This document shows, in pieces, positions 35,433 to 44,192 of a stretch of 64,000 nt of DNA. The position numbers were made by a program, and so were the translations under genes. The notes beneath the pieces are model-generated. The model had not been told where the DNA came from and searched no databases. It worked only from the letters and a program-made list of their open reading frames with translations. The stretch's first letter is position 1, and the number at the start of each line of letters is the position of its first letter. This DNA is from Marininema mesophilum (GTDB taxonomy: Bacteria; Bacillota; Bacilli; Thermoactinomycetales; DSM-45169), in assembly GCF_900106775.1 (NCBI RefSeq), contig NZ_FNNQ01000001.1:1-64000 (forward strand), written 5' to 3'.

Positions 35433-37019
35433 TCATCCATGTAATATCCCAACTAACTGCGCTCGACTACGATAGGGACCGATAGGAATTTGAATGAGGC
35501 ACGTTTTCTTTAGAGGAGAAAGGTCATAAAGTGTATCACACAATACCGCATCGAATCCTAGAAGAGGATGTCCAGCCCAACCTACTGCAGAAGCAGCTAA
35601 CAATAACTGCTGAACAATGATACCTGCCTTCATCTGCTGAATGCGATACCCTCGTTCACCCAATCTCTCCCGCCCATACTCCCTCTCCCCTACAATATGA
35701 AAGCAAAGCGGCACCTGAGTCAGATTCACATTATGTAGGGTTAATCCCTGTTGTAACGGGAGGCGATGATCACCTGATCGAACCAGCTTCAATCCATGGC
35801 GATTTTCATCATAATAGTAGGCTCCATCGGGAATTCCCTTCACTCCATACAAGCACACATATAAGGTAAGTGGTTGATGTGTATCCTCCCATAGTTTCTC
35901 TGGCCCTCTTCTACCCCCTAAAGAGCCAGCTACCTCGTAGCACAATTGTGCAAATGGCTCCGGATCGACTTTTTCCAGTATGAAATCCATGCCCGGTGAA
36001 TATCGTCGTCGGTTTACCTTCGTAAAATCATAGGATAAATGTCCCACTCGGGGGAGTAGAATCGAGGGTTCATCCGATTCCTCCCTCTCTTCGATCTGAC
36101 CTCTCACTACTTTTTCTTTCTTTTCCTGTGGAAAAAGAGAGGTGGATTCTATCATTGAGGCCTTATTTATCGCTACTAGCACAGGGTATTCTACCTTTCG
36201 TCTAGTAGAATGACGTATCTCCACTTGGAGTGGGGGTAGTTGTTGTAGTTGTTCAATGCCCTTTTCGATTTCCCAGCTATCTTCTTCTTTCCTTTTTTCT
36301 ACAACCTTGCCAGATGCTCTATACAAAGGAAGAATAGCATAGGTACTCTCCTCTTCCTCAGCAAGGCCTAACAAGTCATTCACCATCCGATCCAAAAAGC
36401 AATAATAGGTTGCTGTAGAAAAACCAAATCGTTTTGCAACTTCATTTAGTTGCCCGATCACCACGCCGGCGTCCAACCCCTGTAAGCGATAAGAGAAGTT
36501 GTGATACTTATAAAAGTTTTTCCAAAACATCGTTGTGAGAAAGACGACCCCAAAACTATTCGTTAGATCACACCGTCCTCCAAGAGCACTCATCAGGTAC
36601 GGATTTACATCTCCTTCTCGCAATAGCACTAACTGATGATGGGCGACATCATAGTGGTAGACTCCTGTATCCAAACCATCGATCCTTAAGTACACATATA
36701 GTTCTGTAGGATATAGTCCACCACCTGAAGGCACAAATCGCCGTGTGACAGGAGAGGCCCCCAATAACTCTGGTGTTTCCAAACACTGTGTCAAACCATA
36801 GACATACCACAAAAAATGGCCCACACAATCCATATCAATTAGAGGGTCTTGTTCTAACCTGCAGAGAGAAAAAGGAATGCCGCCTGGAAAATTCACGGCT
36901 GATGCCCCTTGATACAACTTATAAGGAAGCGGGGCATTTTCCCAATCCACATCCCAATCAGAAGGGCGTACTTTCTCTACTGCAAAATGTAGATCATGTA
37001 AAAATTGACGGAATTGCAT
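35433..37019 (-). CDS. SagB-type FMN dehydrogenase of the TOMM cluster (duplicated nitroreductase fold)
   Basis: 528 residues with two nitroreductase-like halves. The first (about residues 55-260) has RFVPSGGGLYPTELYVYLR, the SagB-type flavin loop, and GLDAGVVIGQLNEVAKRFG; the second (about 325-525) has NRRRYSPGMDF, YEVAGSLGG and a late QQLLLAASAVGWAGHPLLGF. SagB-type enzymes oxidise thiazolines/oxazolines to thiazoles/oxazoles using FMN. It is the last gene of the precursor/ThiF-like/YcaO/SagB set and starts 32 bases after the YcaO gene. The ATG at 37019 follows GGGAGGTG; the upstream start at 37037 is not needed. Confidence 0.88.
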   Translation of the reverse strand: MQFRQFLHDLHFAVEKVRPSDWDVDWENAPLPYKLYQGASAVNFPGGIPFSLCRLEQDPLIDMDCVGHFLWYVYGLTQCLETPELLGASPVTRRFVPSGGGLYPTELYVYLRIDGLDTGVYHYDVAHHQLVLLREGDVNPYLMSALGGRCDLTNSFGVVFLTTMFWKNFYKYHNFSYRLQGLDAGVVIGQLNEVAKRFGFSTATYYCFLDRMVNDLLGLAEEEESTYAILPLYRASGKVVEKRKEEDSWEIEKGIEQLQQLPPLQVEIRHSTRRKVEYPVLVAINKASMIESTSLFPQEKKEKVVRGQIEEREESDEPSILLPRVGHLSYDFTKVNRRRYSPGMDFILEKVDPEPFAQLCYEVAGSLGGRRGPEKLWEDTHQPLTLYVCLYGVKGIPDGAYYYDENRHGLKLVRSGDHRLPLQQGLTLHNVNLTQVPLCFHIVGEREYGRERLGERGYRIQQMKAGIIVQQLLLAASAVGWAGHPLLGFDAVLCDTLYDLSPLKKTCLIQIPIGPYRSRAQLVGILHG

Positions 37020-37051
37020 CGGAACACCTCCCACCATGAACTAGCTGAAAC

Positions 37052-38998
37052 TTAAGGAAAGGGATGAGGATGAGGATTCAACTGATCCATTGTCAATGAT
37101 TGCGAAAGATAGCCCAGCTCCTTAGGCACATGTAGAACCCGCTTTAATCCTTCAAGACGAGTGAAATGATGCCCGAAGGTCATGGGCAACATTCCCGGAA
37201 TTAACACTTTGACACAGTGAAGATCATGGCGAGCAACCTCAGGAGATGTCTGATTTACTACGATCACCTCTAGATTCCGTTCTTGGAACCGTGCTAAAAC
37301 CCCCTTTAGATCCTCAGTGATATCTGTTGATACAGATACCTGAGGGAATGCCTCCTCGAAACTTTGCTTTGGTCGCTCCCCCTCTAATAAAAATCCCAAT
37401 CGTTCCTCTGCTTCTGACAAACTATATAAGAGGGAGTGATCCTTCATTTCTCTTACCTTCATCGGATCCTTTAGCATCGAGATAGCCTTCTCTTTATTCG
37501 TGGTGAATTCCTGATCCAACATGGGAAGGATTCCAGCTAATTCATAAATCGAACTTTTTACCGCCCGAATCGGATCCAAGTGAGCCCCTGCTGCACAGAT
37601 GAGATTAACCCCTTGTGAACGCTGGTTCTTCGCTATCGCCCAAACAGCCGGGATGCCATTTTCCATCGTGGCGTTAAATAAATGAACCTCATAACCTGCC
37701 ACCGCTCGCATGCGATCGATCATCCAATGAAGTTCCTGATCTTTTGCGGAGGTTGGTTCTAACCGTGGCAGTGGCAATTGTGCATACCAAGTGAGTAAGA
37801 AGGCATCACGTTCCACTACTTCCATGATTCCATGAAATATCGCCTCTTCTAAACTCCCTCCCATGGCACATCCATTGGATGTTTCATAAACATACCCTCC
37901 ACTACAACTAAAGCTATAGTAAGCCAACAATTGAGGAACCAAGAGGGGACGCTCCTCGTTTAATGACCATCCCCAGACCCAATCCATATCACGATCAGGA
38001 TTAAAGGGTTTAAAGGGGAACTTTTCGTTTGCGTACTGCTCTGCACGGTGAAGCCCCACCTGCGGGGGATAAAGAGCCTCGTTCTCTCGGTTGCGATAAG
38101 TATCTCGCACAGTAGGCCGTCTCCCTTGTGGTGCATATCCACAATGCCGTTCCAAGCCCTCCAAAATCGCTGTCATTTCACTTTCCTCATAGGAGTGGGT
38201 ACGACCTGCAGTCGCCTCATCCCCTATAAAAAGGGGTAGATTGACCGTCACATCCGCAAAGGTGGTATCAAAATCCTGTGCTTTTCCATTAAACAAGCCT
38301 GTGCGACTATCTAGATAATTGCTCGGCAATACCTGTTTCAATTCCGTCATGGATCGAGTACGGAAGGTGCTTAGAGAAATTTTCGGAGAGGGTTTCAGGG
38401 TAATTTGCGCGGTGAACGGAGAGTCATCAGGTAATTCTCCACAAAATGGGCATTTTCCATCTGGTAAGACGACATGTTGGGAAGTATCTAAGGTCTTTAA
38501 ATGGATGAAAAAAAGATGCCCCTGGGTAAGTACATCTTGCCCATTTATCATGTGCCTCGTTTCCTTGACAAGCATAGTGGCCATATACGAAAATCCACTC
38601 GCTGTTGACCATATATCTCCACGCAGTGGACTTCCATGTTCTATTAACCTCTGTCGTATCCCCCACATCTCTCTACGATCATTCCCAGCCATCAGGGTAC
38701 GAAGATCCGCACACTGGGAGCATCCCGCGCTGTGAGGTTGAACGAGAGGTCCGATCACACCCTGACCAAAGGAGACAAACCCTCGCAACCAAGGAACTCC
38801 TCGTAAACGAAACACTTTCTCTGCTTGAATATGTACCGCTGGTTGCCACTGATCATGAACTACTAAAGCAAATTGCAAACCTTCTGGTATCTCATCAGAT
38901 AAATCGGCTTGATGCACAAGTGTATTCTCCTTAGACAAATCCGCAATAACCCGTTCTGCTAATTTTCCCACTCCGAAAACGCCCATTACTCCACTCAC
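37052..38998 (-). CDS. YcaO-domain cyclodehydratase (SagD/TIGR03604-like)
   Basis: 648 residues. The N-terminal third has two Cys pairs (CSQCADL and CPFCGELP) that can hold a structural zinc. The YcaO domain follows (about residues 230-648: DSRTGLFNG, EESEMTAILEGLERHCGY, SNGCAMGGSLEEAIFHGIME, VERDAFLLTWY). The C-terminus ends PHPHPFP, the proline-rich PxPxP tail typical of azoline-forming YcaO proteins. It uses ATP to activate backbone amides for Cys cyclisation. The GTG start at 38998 overlaps the stop of the upstream gene as GTGA, with AAAGGAGG before it; this fits better than the longer frame. Confidence 0.92.
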   Translation of the reverse strand: MSGVMGVFGVGKLAERVIADLSKENTLVHQADLSDEIPEGLQFALVVHDQWQPAVHIQAEKVFRLRGVPWLRGFVSFGQGVIGPLVQPHSAGCSQCADLRTLMAGNDRREMWGIRQRLIEHGSPLRGDIWSTASGFSYMATMLVKETRHMINGQDVLTQGHLFFIHLKTLDTSQHVVLPDGKCPFCGELPDDSPFTAQITLKPSPKISLSTFRTRSMTELKQVLPSNYLDSRTGLFNGKAQDFDTTFADVTVNLPLFIGDEATAGRTHSYEESEMTAILEGLERHCGYAPQGRRPTVRDTYRNRENEALYPPQVGLHRAEQYANEKFPFKPFNPDRDMDWVWGWSLNEERPLLVPQLLAYYSFSCSGGYVYETSNGCAMGGSLEEAIFHGIMEVVERDAFLLTWYAQLPLPRLEPTSAKDQELHWMIDRMRAVAGYEVHLFNATMENGIPAVWAIAKNQRSQGVNLICAAGAHLDPIRAVKSSIYELAGILPMLDQEFTTNKEKAISMLKDPMKVREMKDHSLLYSLSEAEERLGFLLEGERPKQSFEEAFPQVSVSTDITEDLKGVLARFQERNLEVIVVNQTSPEVARHDLHCVKVLIPGMLPMTFGHHFTRLEGLKRVLHVPKELGYLSQSLTMDQLNPHPHPFP

Positions 38999-40917
38999 TG
39001 GGAATCCTCCTTTCTTAACAGGGTTACGCCAAATACTCCCGCCAACCCCTCCTTCATAAATGGCTCCAATGTGCAATCCACAATCTCCAATTGCCGCTGA
39101 TTGCGTTGCAAAATCTTTTGCGTGTCTTGGATGAAATCAACTTCTCTTATGTTCATGGAAACTTCAAGATTCCTTGGCTTGCTATTTTCCAAGGTAACGG
39201 TAGTAACCTCCATCCCATCCTCCGTAAGCCACGCTTGTGGGTTTAGCTGTCTGCCGAGCGCGTACCGCAGAGCCCTTTTCAAAGCGAAGGACTCATGGAA
39301 TCCAATGCTTCCATACCAAGACTCCCCATCCCCTACCCAGATAACAGGAAATCCACAAACTTCTTCACCTCGCCCCAATCGAGGGAGCTCACCCCTTCGT
39401 GACCACACTTCCAGATAAAAACGACAATCACGATCCTCCATCGCTCCTAAACGCAGACTGGATATCCGAGGAACCCCTCCCCTTAAACTTTTTTTCCATT
39501 CTTTAACCAGACATTTTTGTAATCCACGACAAACTCCTTCCGCCAATGTAGCACCTGCGCCAAGCCCGATAAACCTTTGTTGACCCCCTTTTTCTTTCAA
39601 CCATCGTGATACATAGGTCTCCATACCAGTTAAGCCTGCTTCCCGTCGTGCTTCCCGATGGGTTATCCCTACTCCGATTCGCTCGTGTAGCGGATCAGCT
39701 AGCCCTTCTGTTACAGGATCCATCACTTGGACCTTACATTGGGCGAGGGGGAGTTGACCTAAGCTTCCTTCCTCCCAATGGCGATAAATCCCAGTTACTG
39801 GCGAGGTCCAGCCAGCAAAAGCAAGAAACATCTCCTCCTCTTTCCGATCTCCCTCCCCCTTTTCCGCACTCCACCATTCCTGTGTCACGCGCTTAGGTGA
39901 TTGTATGCTTCCAAACTGAGGATGAGGGATAAAGGAATGCCAGCTTCCCTCCAATGTTTCACCATGAAGAAGATAAATTTGTTGCTCACTTTGTAAATTG
40001 GTCTGAGTCAACTCCTTAAAACATGTAAATGCCATCACATTGGCTAGCATAGCATCTGTCGTTATCGAGAAAGAATCACTCTGTCCACTCTCCCACACCT
40101 GTCGGTTCATGCGACACCAAGCGGATTCCCAGCATCCTTTTCCTTCGGTATTCATCCATGGACCTACCCACCCAAGATCACGGGCGATAATCCCAGGCAA
40201 CAGTGCCGTTTTCTTCTCTTGACACACCCTTTGCAAGAGCCTCAGTCGATCCAATCTTTCTTCTTTAACTAGGAGTAGGACTACTTCATAAGGTGCTATC
40301 ACTTTTTCCCAACTAGATAGATCCTCTCCATTAAATCCACCAATCGAGATTTCCGCTAGTCCTACTTCGGGGTCCATTGATCGTGCTTGTTCCTTTAGCT
40401 CCTCCAACCTTTCTCGATCCGTCTCCTCTTCTTCTGATAAAAGAAGATGAACGTGAGGGTACCCTGATTGCCATAATGCGCCTACAAGGGCAATCAGGGT
40501 AGAACCTGCTCCTACTACCAAAACTTTAGTCTGACGAAATCGCTCGAATCGATAGGCTCCTGAGTCCCCGAATGCCTCTAAAAAGGCGATCTGGGATGCA
40601 AAATTATCTACGACCTCCTGGAATAAATGATGAGGTTGATCCTGGCTTACATCCCGTGCCATACCCTGGTTGTGCAACATATTCGCAATCTCATATATAC
40701 GCTCTTGGTAGGGTTTCGGTAATCCTTCGGTCAATTCACTCAATGGCTCCTTCCCATCAAACATAGGGGTCAACCTTTCAATCCATTGGGCAATCCCCTC
40801 CCCATCCAAACGGAAAGAACAACGATTGTTACGCAGATACACCCCACCATTCACATCTGGAAGAATAAAAGTATCTCCATTCATCTTTAAACGTGTGGAA
40901 GATTGTAAGCTAGTCAT
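38995..40917 (-). CDS. TOMM leader-binding / ThiF-like maturation protein (TIGR03693-like, cyclodehydratase C partner)
   Basis: About 640 residues. The N-terminal 90 residues (LPDVNGGVYLRNNRC to MLHNQGMARDV) resemble the winged-helix RiPP recognition element that binds precursor leaders. Then comes an E1-like Rossmann segment (TKVLVVGAGSTLIALVGALW). The C-terminal 250 residues resemble an inactive YcaO/ThiF-fused scaffold (GLGAGATLAEGVCRGLQKCL). The family expected in heterocycloanthracin-type clusters is the ocin_ThiF_like protein, which presents the precursor to YcaO. The second ATG (40917) lies 6 bases after GGGGGAG. It overlaps the YcaO gene by GTGA. Confidence 0.85.
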   Translation of the reverse strand: MTSLQSSTRLKMNGDTFILPDVNGGVYLRNNRCSFRLDGEGIAQWIERLTPMFDGKEPLSELTEGLPKPYQERIYEIANMLHNQGMARDVSQDQPHHLFQEVVDNFASQIAFLEAFGDSGAYRFERFRQTKVLVVGAGSTLIALVGALWQSGYPHVHLLLSEEEETDRERLEELKEQARSMDPEVGLAEISIGGFNGEDLSSWEKVIAPYEVVLLLVKEERLDRLRLLQRVCQEKKTALLPGIIARDLGWVGPWMNTEGKGCWESAWCRMNRQVWESGQSDSFSITTDAMLANVMAFTCFKELTQTNLQSEQQIYLLHGETLEGSWHSFIPHPQFGSIQSPKRVTQEWWSAEKGEGDRKEEEMFLAFAGWTSPVTGIYRHWEEGSLGQLPLAQCKVQVMDPVTEGLADPLHERIGVGITHREARREAGLTGMETYVSRWLKEKGGQQRFIGLGAGATLAEGVCRGLQKCLVKEWKKSLRGGVPRISSLRLGAMEDRDCRFYLEVWSRRGELPRLGRGEEVCGFPVIWVGDGESWYGSIGFHESFALKRALRYALGRQLNPQAWLTEDGMEVTTVTLENSKPRNLEVSMNIREVDFIQDTQKILQRNQRQLEIVDCTLEPFMKEGLAGVFGVTLLRKEDSQ

Positions 40918-41018
40918 CATCGACTCCCCCTTGCCTAATGTCCCGCGAAAACCCGAATCAACCTCCTCTCGTCCATTTTATGTATCATGTATCACCTACT
41001 TGCTTATTGACCTAGAAA

Positions 41019-41060
41019 AGAGCACCCAACCACCAACAATCGTTGGCAGTTTGGTGCTCT
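41019..41060 (-). terminator. Hairpin between precursor and maturation genes (attenuating terminator)
   Basis: AGAGCACC pairs with GGTGCTCT, with an inner GCCAAC/GTTGG stem; on the minus strand it is followed by TTTTCT. It lies 25 bases after the precursor stop and would let only part of the transcripts reach the enzyme genes. Confidence 0.75.
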
Positions 41061-41085
41061 GCTAAAAGGAATCACACTTTCATGT

Positions 41086-41526
41086 TTATGGCCCATAGGG
41101 TGGATATGCTGAAGGGGGATATGAGGATGGGGGATACGACAGTAGAAAAGGAAAGGGCACTCCACATACCCCCACACAACCTACGCAGCCCACACAACCT
41201 ACACACCCTGCACAGCGGAACCCACAGGCACCCGCACAACGGAAACCCCCGCAAGCCCCAGCACAAGGGAAACCCCCGCAAGCCCCAGCACAACGGAAAC
41301 CCCCGCAAGCCCCAGCACAACGGAAACCCCCGCAAGCCCCAGCACAACGGAAACCCCCGCAAGCCCCAGCACATCTAACACATCCAGCGCATCCAGCACA
41401 TCTAAAACTAAAACATCGCTGAGCTACCTCAGGATTGTTGGGATCTGGATAATCCCATGGAACGGTTTCACTCTGTGAAAATTCATTAAGGCTTAGTTCT
41501 TGTAAATCTTTTTTAAAGTCATCCAT
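41086..41526 (-). CDS. Cys-rich TOMM bacteriocin precursor (heterocycloanthracin-like)
   Basis: 146 residues. The leader begins MDDFKKDLQELSLNEFSQSE and includes TVPWDY, which fits the conserved leader of heterocycloanthracin precursors as I recall it (QELQxLNLNDY, WD). The core has 22 Cys: two Cys clusters at the ends (CAGCAGC; CAGCVGCVGCVGC) and between them six 8-9 residue units of the type RCAGACGGF. A YPP-rich tail (YPPSSYPPSAYPPYGP) ends the protein. YcaO/SagB processing would turn many Cys into thiazoles. ATG at 41526 follows GGGGGGAG. It is the first gene of the cluster. The five 27-bp units in the DNA are nearly identical, so the array is young. Confidence 0.9.
   Translation of the reverse strand: MDDFKKDLQELSLNEFSQSETVPWDYPDPNNPEVAQRCFSFRCAGCAGCVRCAGACGGFRCAGACGGFRCAGACGGFRCAGACGGFPCAGACGGFRCAGACGFRCAGCVGCVGCVGCVGVCGVPFPFLLSYPPSSYPPSAYPPYGP
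41238..41372 (-). repeat. Five 27-bp tandem repeats inside the precursor gene
   Basis: Units at 41238, 41265, 41292, 41319 and 41346 are identical apart from one C-to-G change in the second unit (plus-strand order), which turns one Arg into Pro. Even silent positions agree, showing recent duplication by slippage or recombination. Each unit encodes one nine-residue Cys repeat in frame. Confidence 0.95.
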
Positions 41527-41653
41527 TTTTCTCCCCCCAAAAGCTGATCGCCAGATATCCACTCTGTACCATCCGGCTAGACCGACAACCCACCCCCTAA
41601 CTCAAGATATTTGATACTTATGAGCAGAGGTTGCTATTTTTTCGGGGCCAAGT

Positions 41654-41791
41654 TTAGATTTTCTTCTTTGCGAAGGGAATGAACAACTCGTACTCACCTT
41701 GATTCTCTGTCTCAATCCAGGTGCTAGTATAGGGATTCGTATTACTATCGCCAAAGAATAAGCAACAAAGGAAATCCTTTTTTAGCTCCAC
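41654..41791 (-). CDS. Possible 45-residue peptide upstream of the bacteriocin precursor
   Basis: A GTG at 41791 opens a 45-residue frame (MELKKDFLCCLFFGDSNTNP, later YELFIPFAKKKI). The ribosome site (GAGG) is only 2 bases from the GTG, and a 23-bp hairpin lies just upstream, so expression is doubtful. It has a Cys pair and lies on the strand of the TOMM genes. It may be a relic or a leader peptide; I do not recognise it. Confidence 0.3.
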   Translation of the reverse strand: MELKKDFLCCLFFGDSNTNPYTSTWIETENQGEYELFIPFAKKKI

Positions 41792-41798
41792 CGCCTCA

Positions 41799-41848
41799 AG
41801 ACCACTTCAAATAAATCTCCCAGCGGGGAGATTTATTTGAAGTGGTCT
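41799..41848. terminator. Long perfect inverted repeat (23-bp stem) before kimA
   Basis: AGACCACTTCAAATAAATCT plus CCC at 41799-41821 pairs perfectly with 41826-41848 around AGCG. Only a weak T tract follows on the plus strand (CTTAATTG). It lies in the 5' region of kimA and upstream of the TOMM genes, and may act as insulator, terminator or RNA stabiliser. Confidence 0.7.
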
Positions 41849-41907
41849 CTTAATTGTATAACGAAACCCTATGTACAGATAATAACCAGGACCAAGGAGG
41901 CTATAGG

Positions 41908-43728
41908 ATGTTCTCGACACTCAAGCGATTACTAATCGGCAAACCCTTACGAACCGAACAGCTAAAAGAAGAGAAATTGCCTATCTGGAAAGCCCTACCC
42001 ATCTTATCGTCGGACGCCTTATCCTCTTTGTCATACGGTACAGAGCAAATTCTCCTTGTATTATCCATGGTCGGAGCTGCTTCTTTGTGGTATTCATTGC
42101 CGATCACAGCAGCGATTATCGGTCTTTTAACTTTATTGATTTTCTCTTATCGTCAAATTATTTTCCAATACCCTGGTGGTGGGGGAGCTTATATTGTCTC
42201 TTCGGATAATTTAGGGTGGTTTACGGGCTTAATCGCTGGCGCCTCCCTTTTGATTGACTATACTTTAACTGTTGCTGTAAGTGTATCTGCAGGAGCGGCG
42301 GCTATTAGTTCAGCGATACCCGCATTTCATAAGCATGTCACCTTAATCGCTGTCTTTTTTGTTATTATTGTTATGGCTTTAAACCTTCGCGGAATGCGTG
42401 AATCTGGTACAATTTTCGCTTTTCCGACCTATCTGTTTATTATTGGAATCGTCGGTCTGGTCATCACTGGACTCTTCAGCGTAGCTACCCATGTTACGGA
42501 TCGCCAAATCGTTCAAATACCCACCTATCTGCCTACTGGATTAACATGGTTTTTGCTTCTTCGTGCTTTTTCCTCTGGTTGTTCAGCACTTACAGGTGTC
42601 GAGGCGATTTCTAATGCAACTCCCAGCTTCCAACAACCAGAGACCAAAAAAGCTTCTCGCACCCTACTAATTCTGGGTCTACTGCTAGGGTGCATGTTTG
42701 CTGGTACCAGTCTGTTAGCCTACCTTTACCATATTGTACCTCGCGATACAGAAACCGTGTTATCGCAAATCTCCGCTCATACATTTGGTCGTACCTTTCC
42801 CTATTTTTATATTCAAGGAACGACAGCCCTCATCTTAATCCTCGCTGCTAATACCAGCTTTAGTGGTTTCCCTCTTTTAGCCTCGATCATGGCACGTGAT
42901 AAATTTATGCCCCGGATGTTTGCAGTTCGAGGCGATCGTCTCAACTTTTCTAACGGTATTATTCTCGTTGCCATAGCGGCGATCGTTTTAATCCTCATTT
43001 TTAAAGGAAATGTGGAACGATTAATCCCTCTTTATGCCATTGGTGTCTTTCTATCCTTTACTCTCGCTCAATCGGGAATGGTTCGTCGCTGGTGGGTTCA
43101 CCGTGAGCATAGCTGGCTTCCCAAGCTCGCATTAAATGCTCTTGGAGCCGCCGTCTCGTTCAGTGTGCTTTTGATTTTTGCTATCACTAAATTTTCCGAG
43201 GGAGCATGGATTGTTGTCCTCGTCATTCCTTGTTTTATCTTTCTCTTTTACAAAATCCGTCGCCACTATGAATCTATCGCCAATGAACTACGCATTGATT
43301 GTAATAATGAGCGTCCAGAGCCAAAAGATCATGTAATTGTACTCCCGATTGGTGGCATTAACCAGGTCGTAAAAAATACAGTTTCCTATGCTCAATCTCT
43401 CGACGGCGACATCGTTGCTTTTTATGTAGGATTTGACAAAGAAACCATCAAAAAAGTAGAGACCAAGTGGGAAATGTGGAACCCTGATATCCGTTTAGTG
43501 ACCACTCTTTCCCGATACCGAAGCATCTCCCAACCGTTAACTCGATTTATTCACCTCGTTGAAACACACGCTAAGGGCCGCCACATTACCGTGCTCATCC
43601 CCGAATTTATCACCCGAAAATGGTGGCATCGATTTTTACACAACCAAACCGCGATCTTGATCCGGTTTCTCTTACGTGGTCGAAAAAATATAGTGGTCGC
43701 AACCGTGCCTTACCTGCTCAGAAAATAA
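41908..43728 (+). CDS. kimA: KimA-type potassium importer (APC superfamily)
   Basis: 606 residues, the length of KimA (YdaO) in B. subtilis. After a cytosolic start comes LPIWKALPILSSDALSSLSY, a hallmark of this group, and 12 helices, for example YPGGGGAYIVSSDNLGWFTG (unwound helix 1) and LRGMRESGTIFAFPTYLF. The soluble C-terminal domain (about residues 470-606) would bind second messenger. KimA is a high-affinity H+-coupled K+ importer. ATG at 41908 follows AAGGAGG; the earlier frame from 41854 is not needed. No c-di-AMP (ydaO) riboswitch is visible in the 5' region, only the 23-bp hairpin. Confidence 0.88.
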   Translation: MFSTLKRLLIGKPLRTEQLKEEKLPIWKALPILSSDALSSLSYGTEQILLVLSMVGAASLWYSLPITAAIIGLLTLLIFSYRQIIFQYPGGGGAYIVSSDNLGWFTGLIAGASLLIDYTLTVAVSVSAGAAAISSAIPAFHKHVTLIAVFFVIIVMALNLRGMRESGTIFAFPTYLFIIGIVGLVITGLFSVATHVTDRQIVQIPTYLPTGLTWFLLLRAFSSGCSALTGVEAISNATPSFQQPETKKASRTLLILGLLLGCMFAGTSLLAYLYHIVPRDTETVLSQISAHTFGRTFPYFYIQGTTALILILAANTSFSGFPLLASIMARDKFMPRMFAVRGDRLNFSNGIILVAIAAIVLILIFKGNVERLIPLYAIGVFLSFTLAQSGMVRRWWVHREHSWLPKLALNALGAAVSFSVLLIFAITKFSEGAWIVVLVIPCFIFLFYKIRRHYESIANELRIDCNNERPEPKDHVIVLPIGGINQVVKNTVSYAQSLDGDIVAFYVGFDKETIKKVETKWEMWNPDIRLVTTLSRYRSISQPLTRFIHLVETHAKGRHITVLIPEFITRKWWHRFLHNQTAILIRFLLRGRKNIVVATVPYLLRK

Positions 43729-43749
43729 ATCAAAAAGACCAAAAGAAAA

Positions 43750-43790
43750 GCCTATGGGAGTTCCATGACGCTTCATGAACTTCCATAGGC
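43750..43790. terminator. Terminator between kimA and tatA
   Basis: GCCTATGG pairs with CCATAGGC, continued by AGTTC/GAACT, with ATATTTATTG after it. It serves both convergent genes. Confidence 0.8.
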
Positions 43791-43810
43791 ATATTTATTG
43801 TTCAGTTCAA

Positions 43811-43996
43811 CTACTGTTTGCGTTCCTCACCATGGTCTTTACGTTCTTCCTCACCTGACATACCGGAGGTCGCATATTTAAATTCTCGTAACGCCTTTCC
43901 TACCGAGCGACCAAGCTCAGGTAATTTCTTCGGTCCAAAAAGTAGGAGCGCGACTAAAGAAATCAAAATGATCCCTTGTAATGTGGGTGCATGCAT
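43811..43996 (-). CDS. tatA: Sec-independent translocase subunit TatA
   Basis: 61 residues: a short N-terminal helix (GIILISLVALLLFG), the conserved FGPKKLPELGRSVGKALREF hinge/amphipathic helix, and an acidic/basic tail. TatA forms the pore part of the twin-arginine pathway; with TatC it exports folded proteins. A likely substrate, PhoD, lies at 60.4-62 kb. No tatC is in the window. The ATG follows GGGGGGA. Confidence 0.92.
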   Translation of the reverse strand: MHAPTLQGIILISLVALLLFGPKKLPELGRSVGKALREFKYATSGMSGEEERKDHGEERKQ

Positions 43997-44192
43997 CGAT
44001 ACATCCCCCCTTTTCGAAATCTATTCTTATCCTACCATGAACCCCACAGAAAAATGAGAGGTTGGATATTAATATTTCGTTTTTTTTTGAAAGATCCATT
44101 AGATATAGAAGGGTTCCCCTAGTTATCCTTTTTCAATGACTCGCCTTAGGTTAAACTATGGTTATTCACTATGGACAAGGCAGGGGAGACAA

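Noticed and set aside
41228..41372. CRISPR-like array
   Set aside because: The 27-bp units are contiguous without spacers and are in frame within a protein gene.
41043..41378. Plus-strand repeat protein frame (HNGNPRKPQ units) and minus-strand frame with LRGFPLCWG units
   Set aside because: Both are other-frame readings of the 27-bp repeats of the bacteriocin precursor; the precursor frame has the ribosome site, the family leader and the cluster context.
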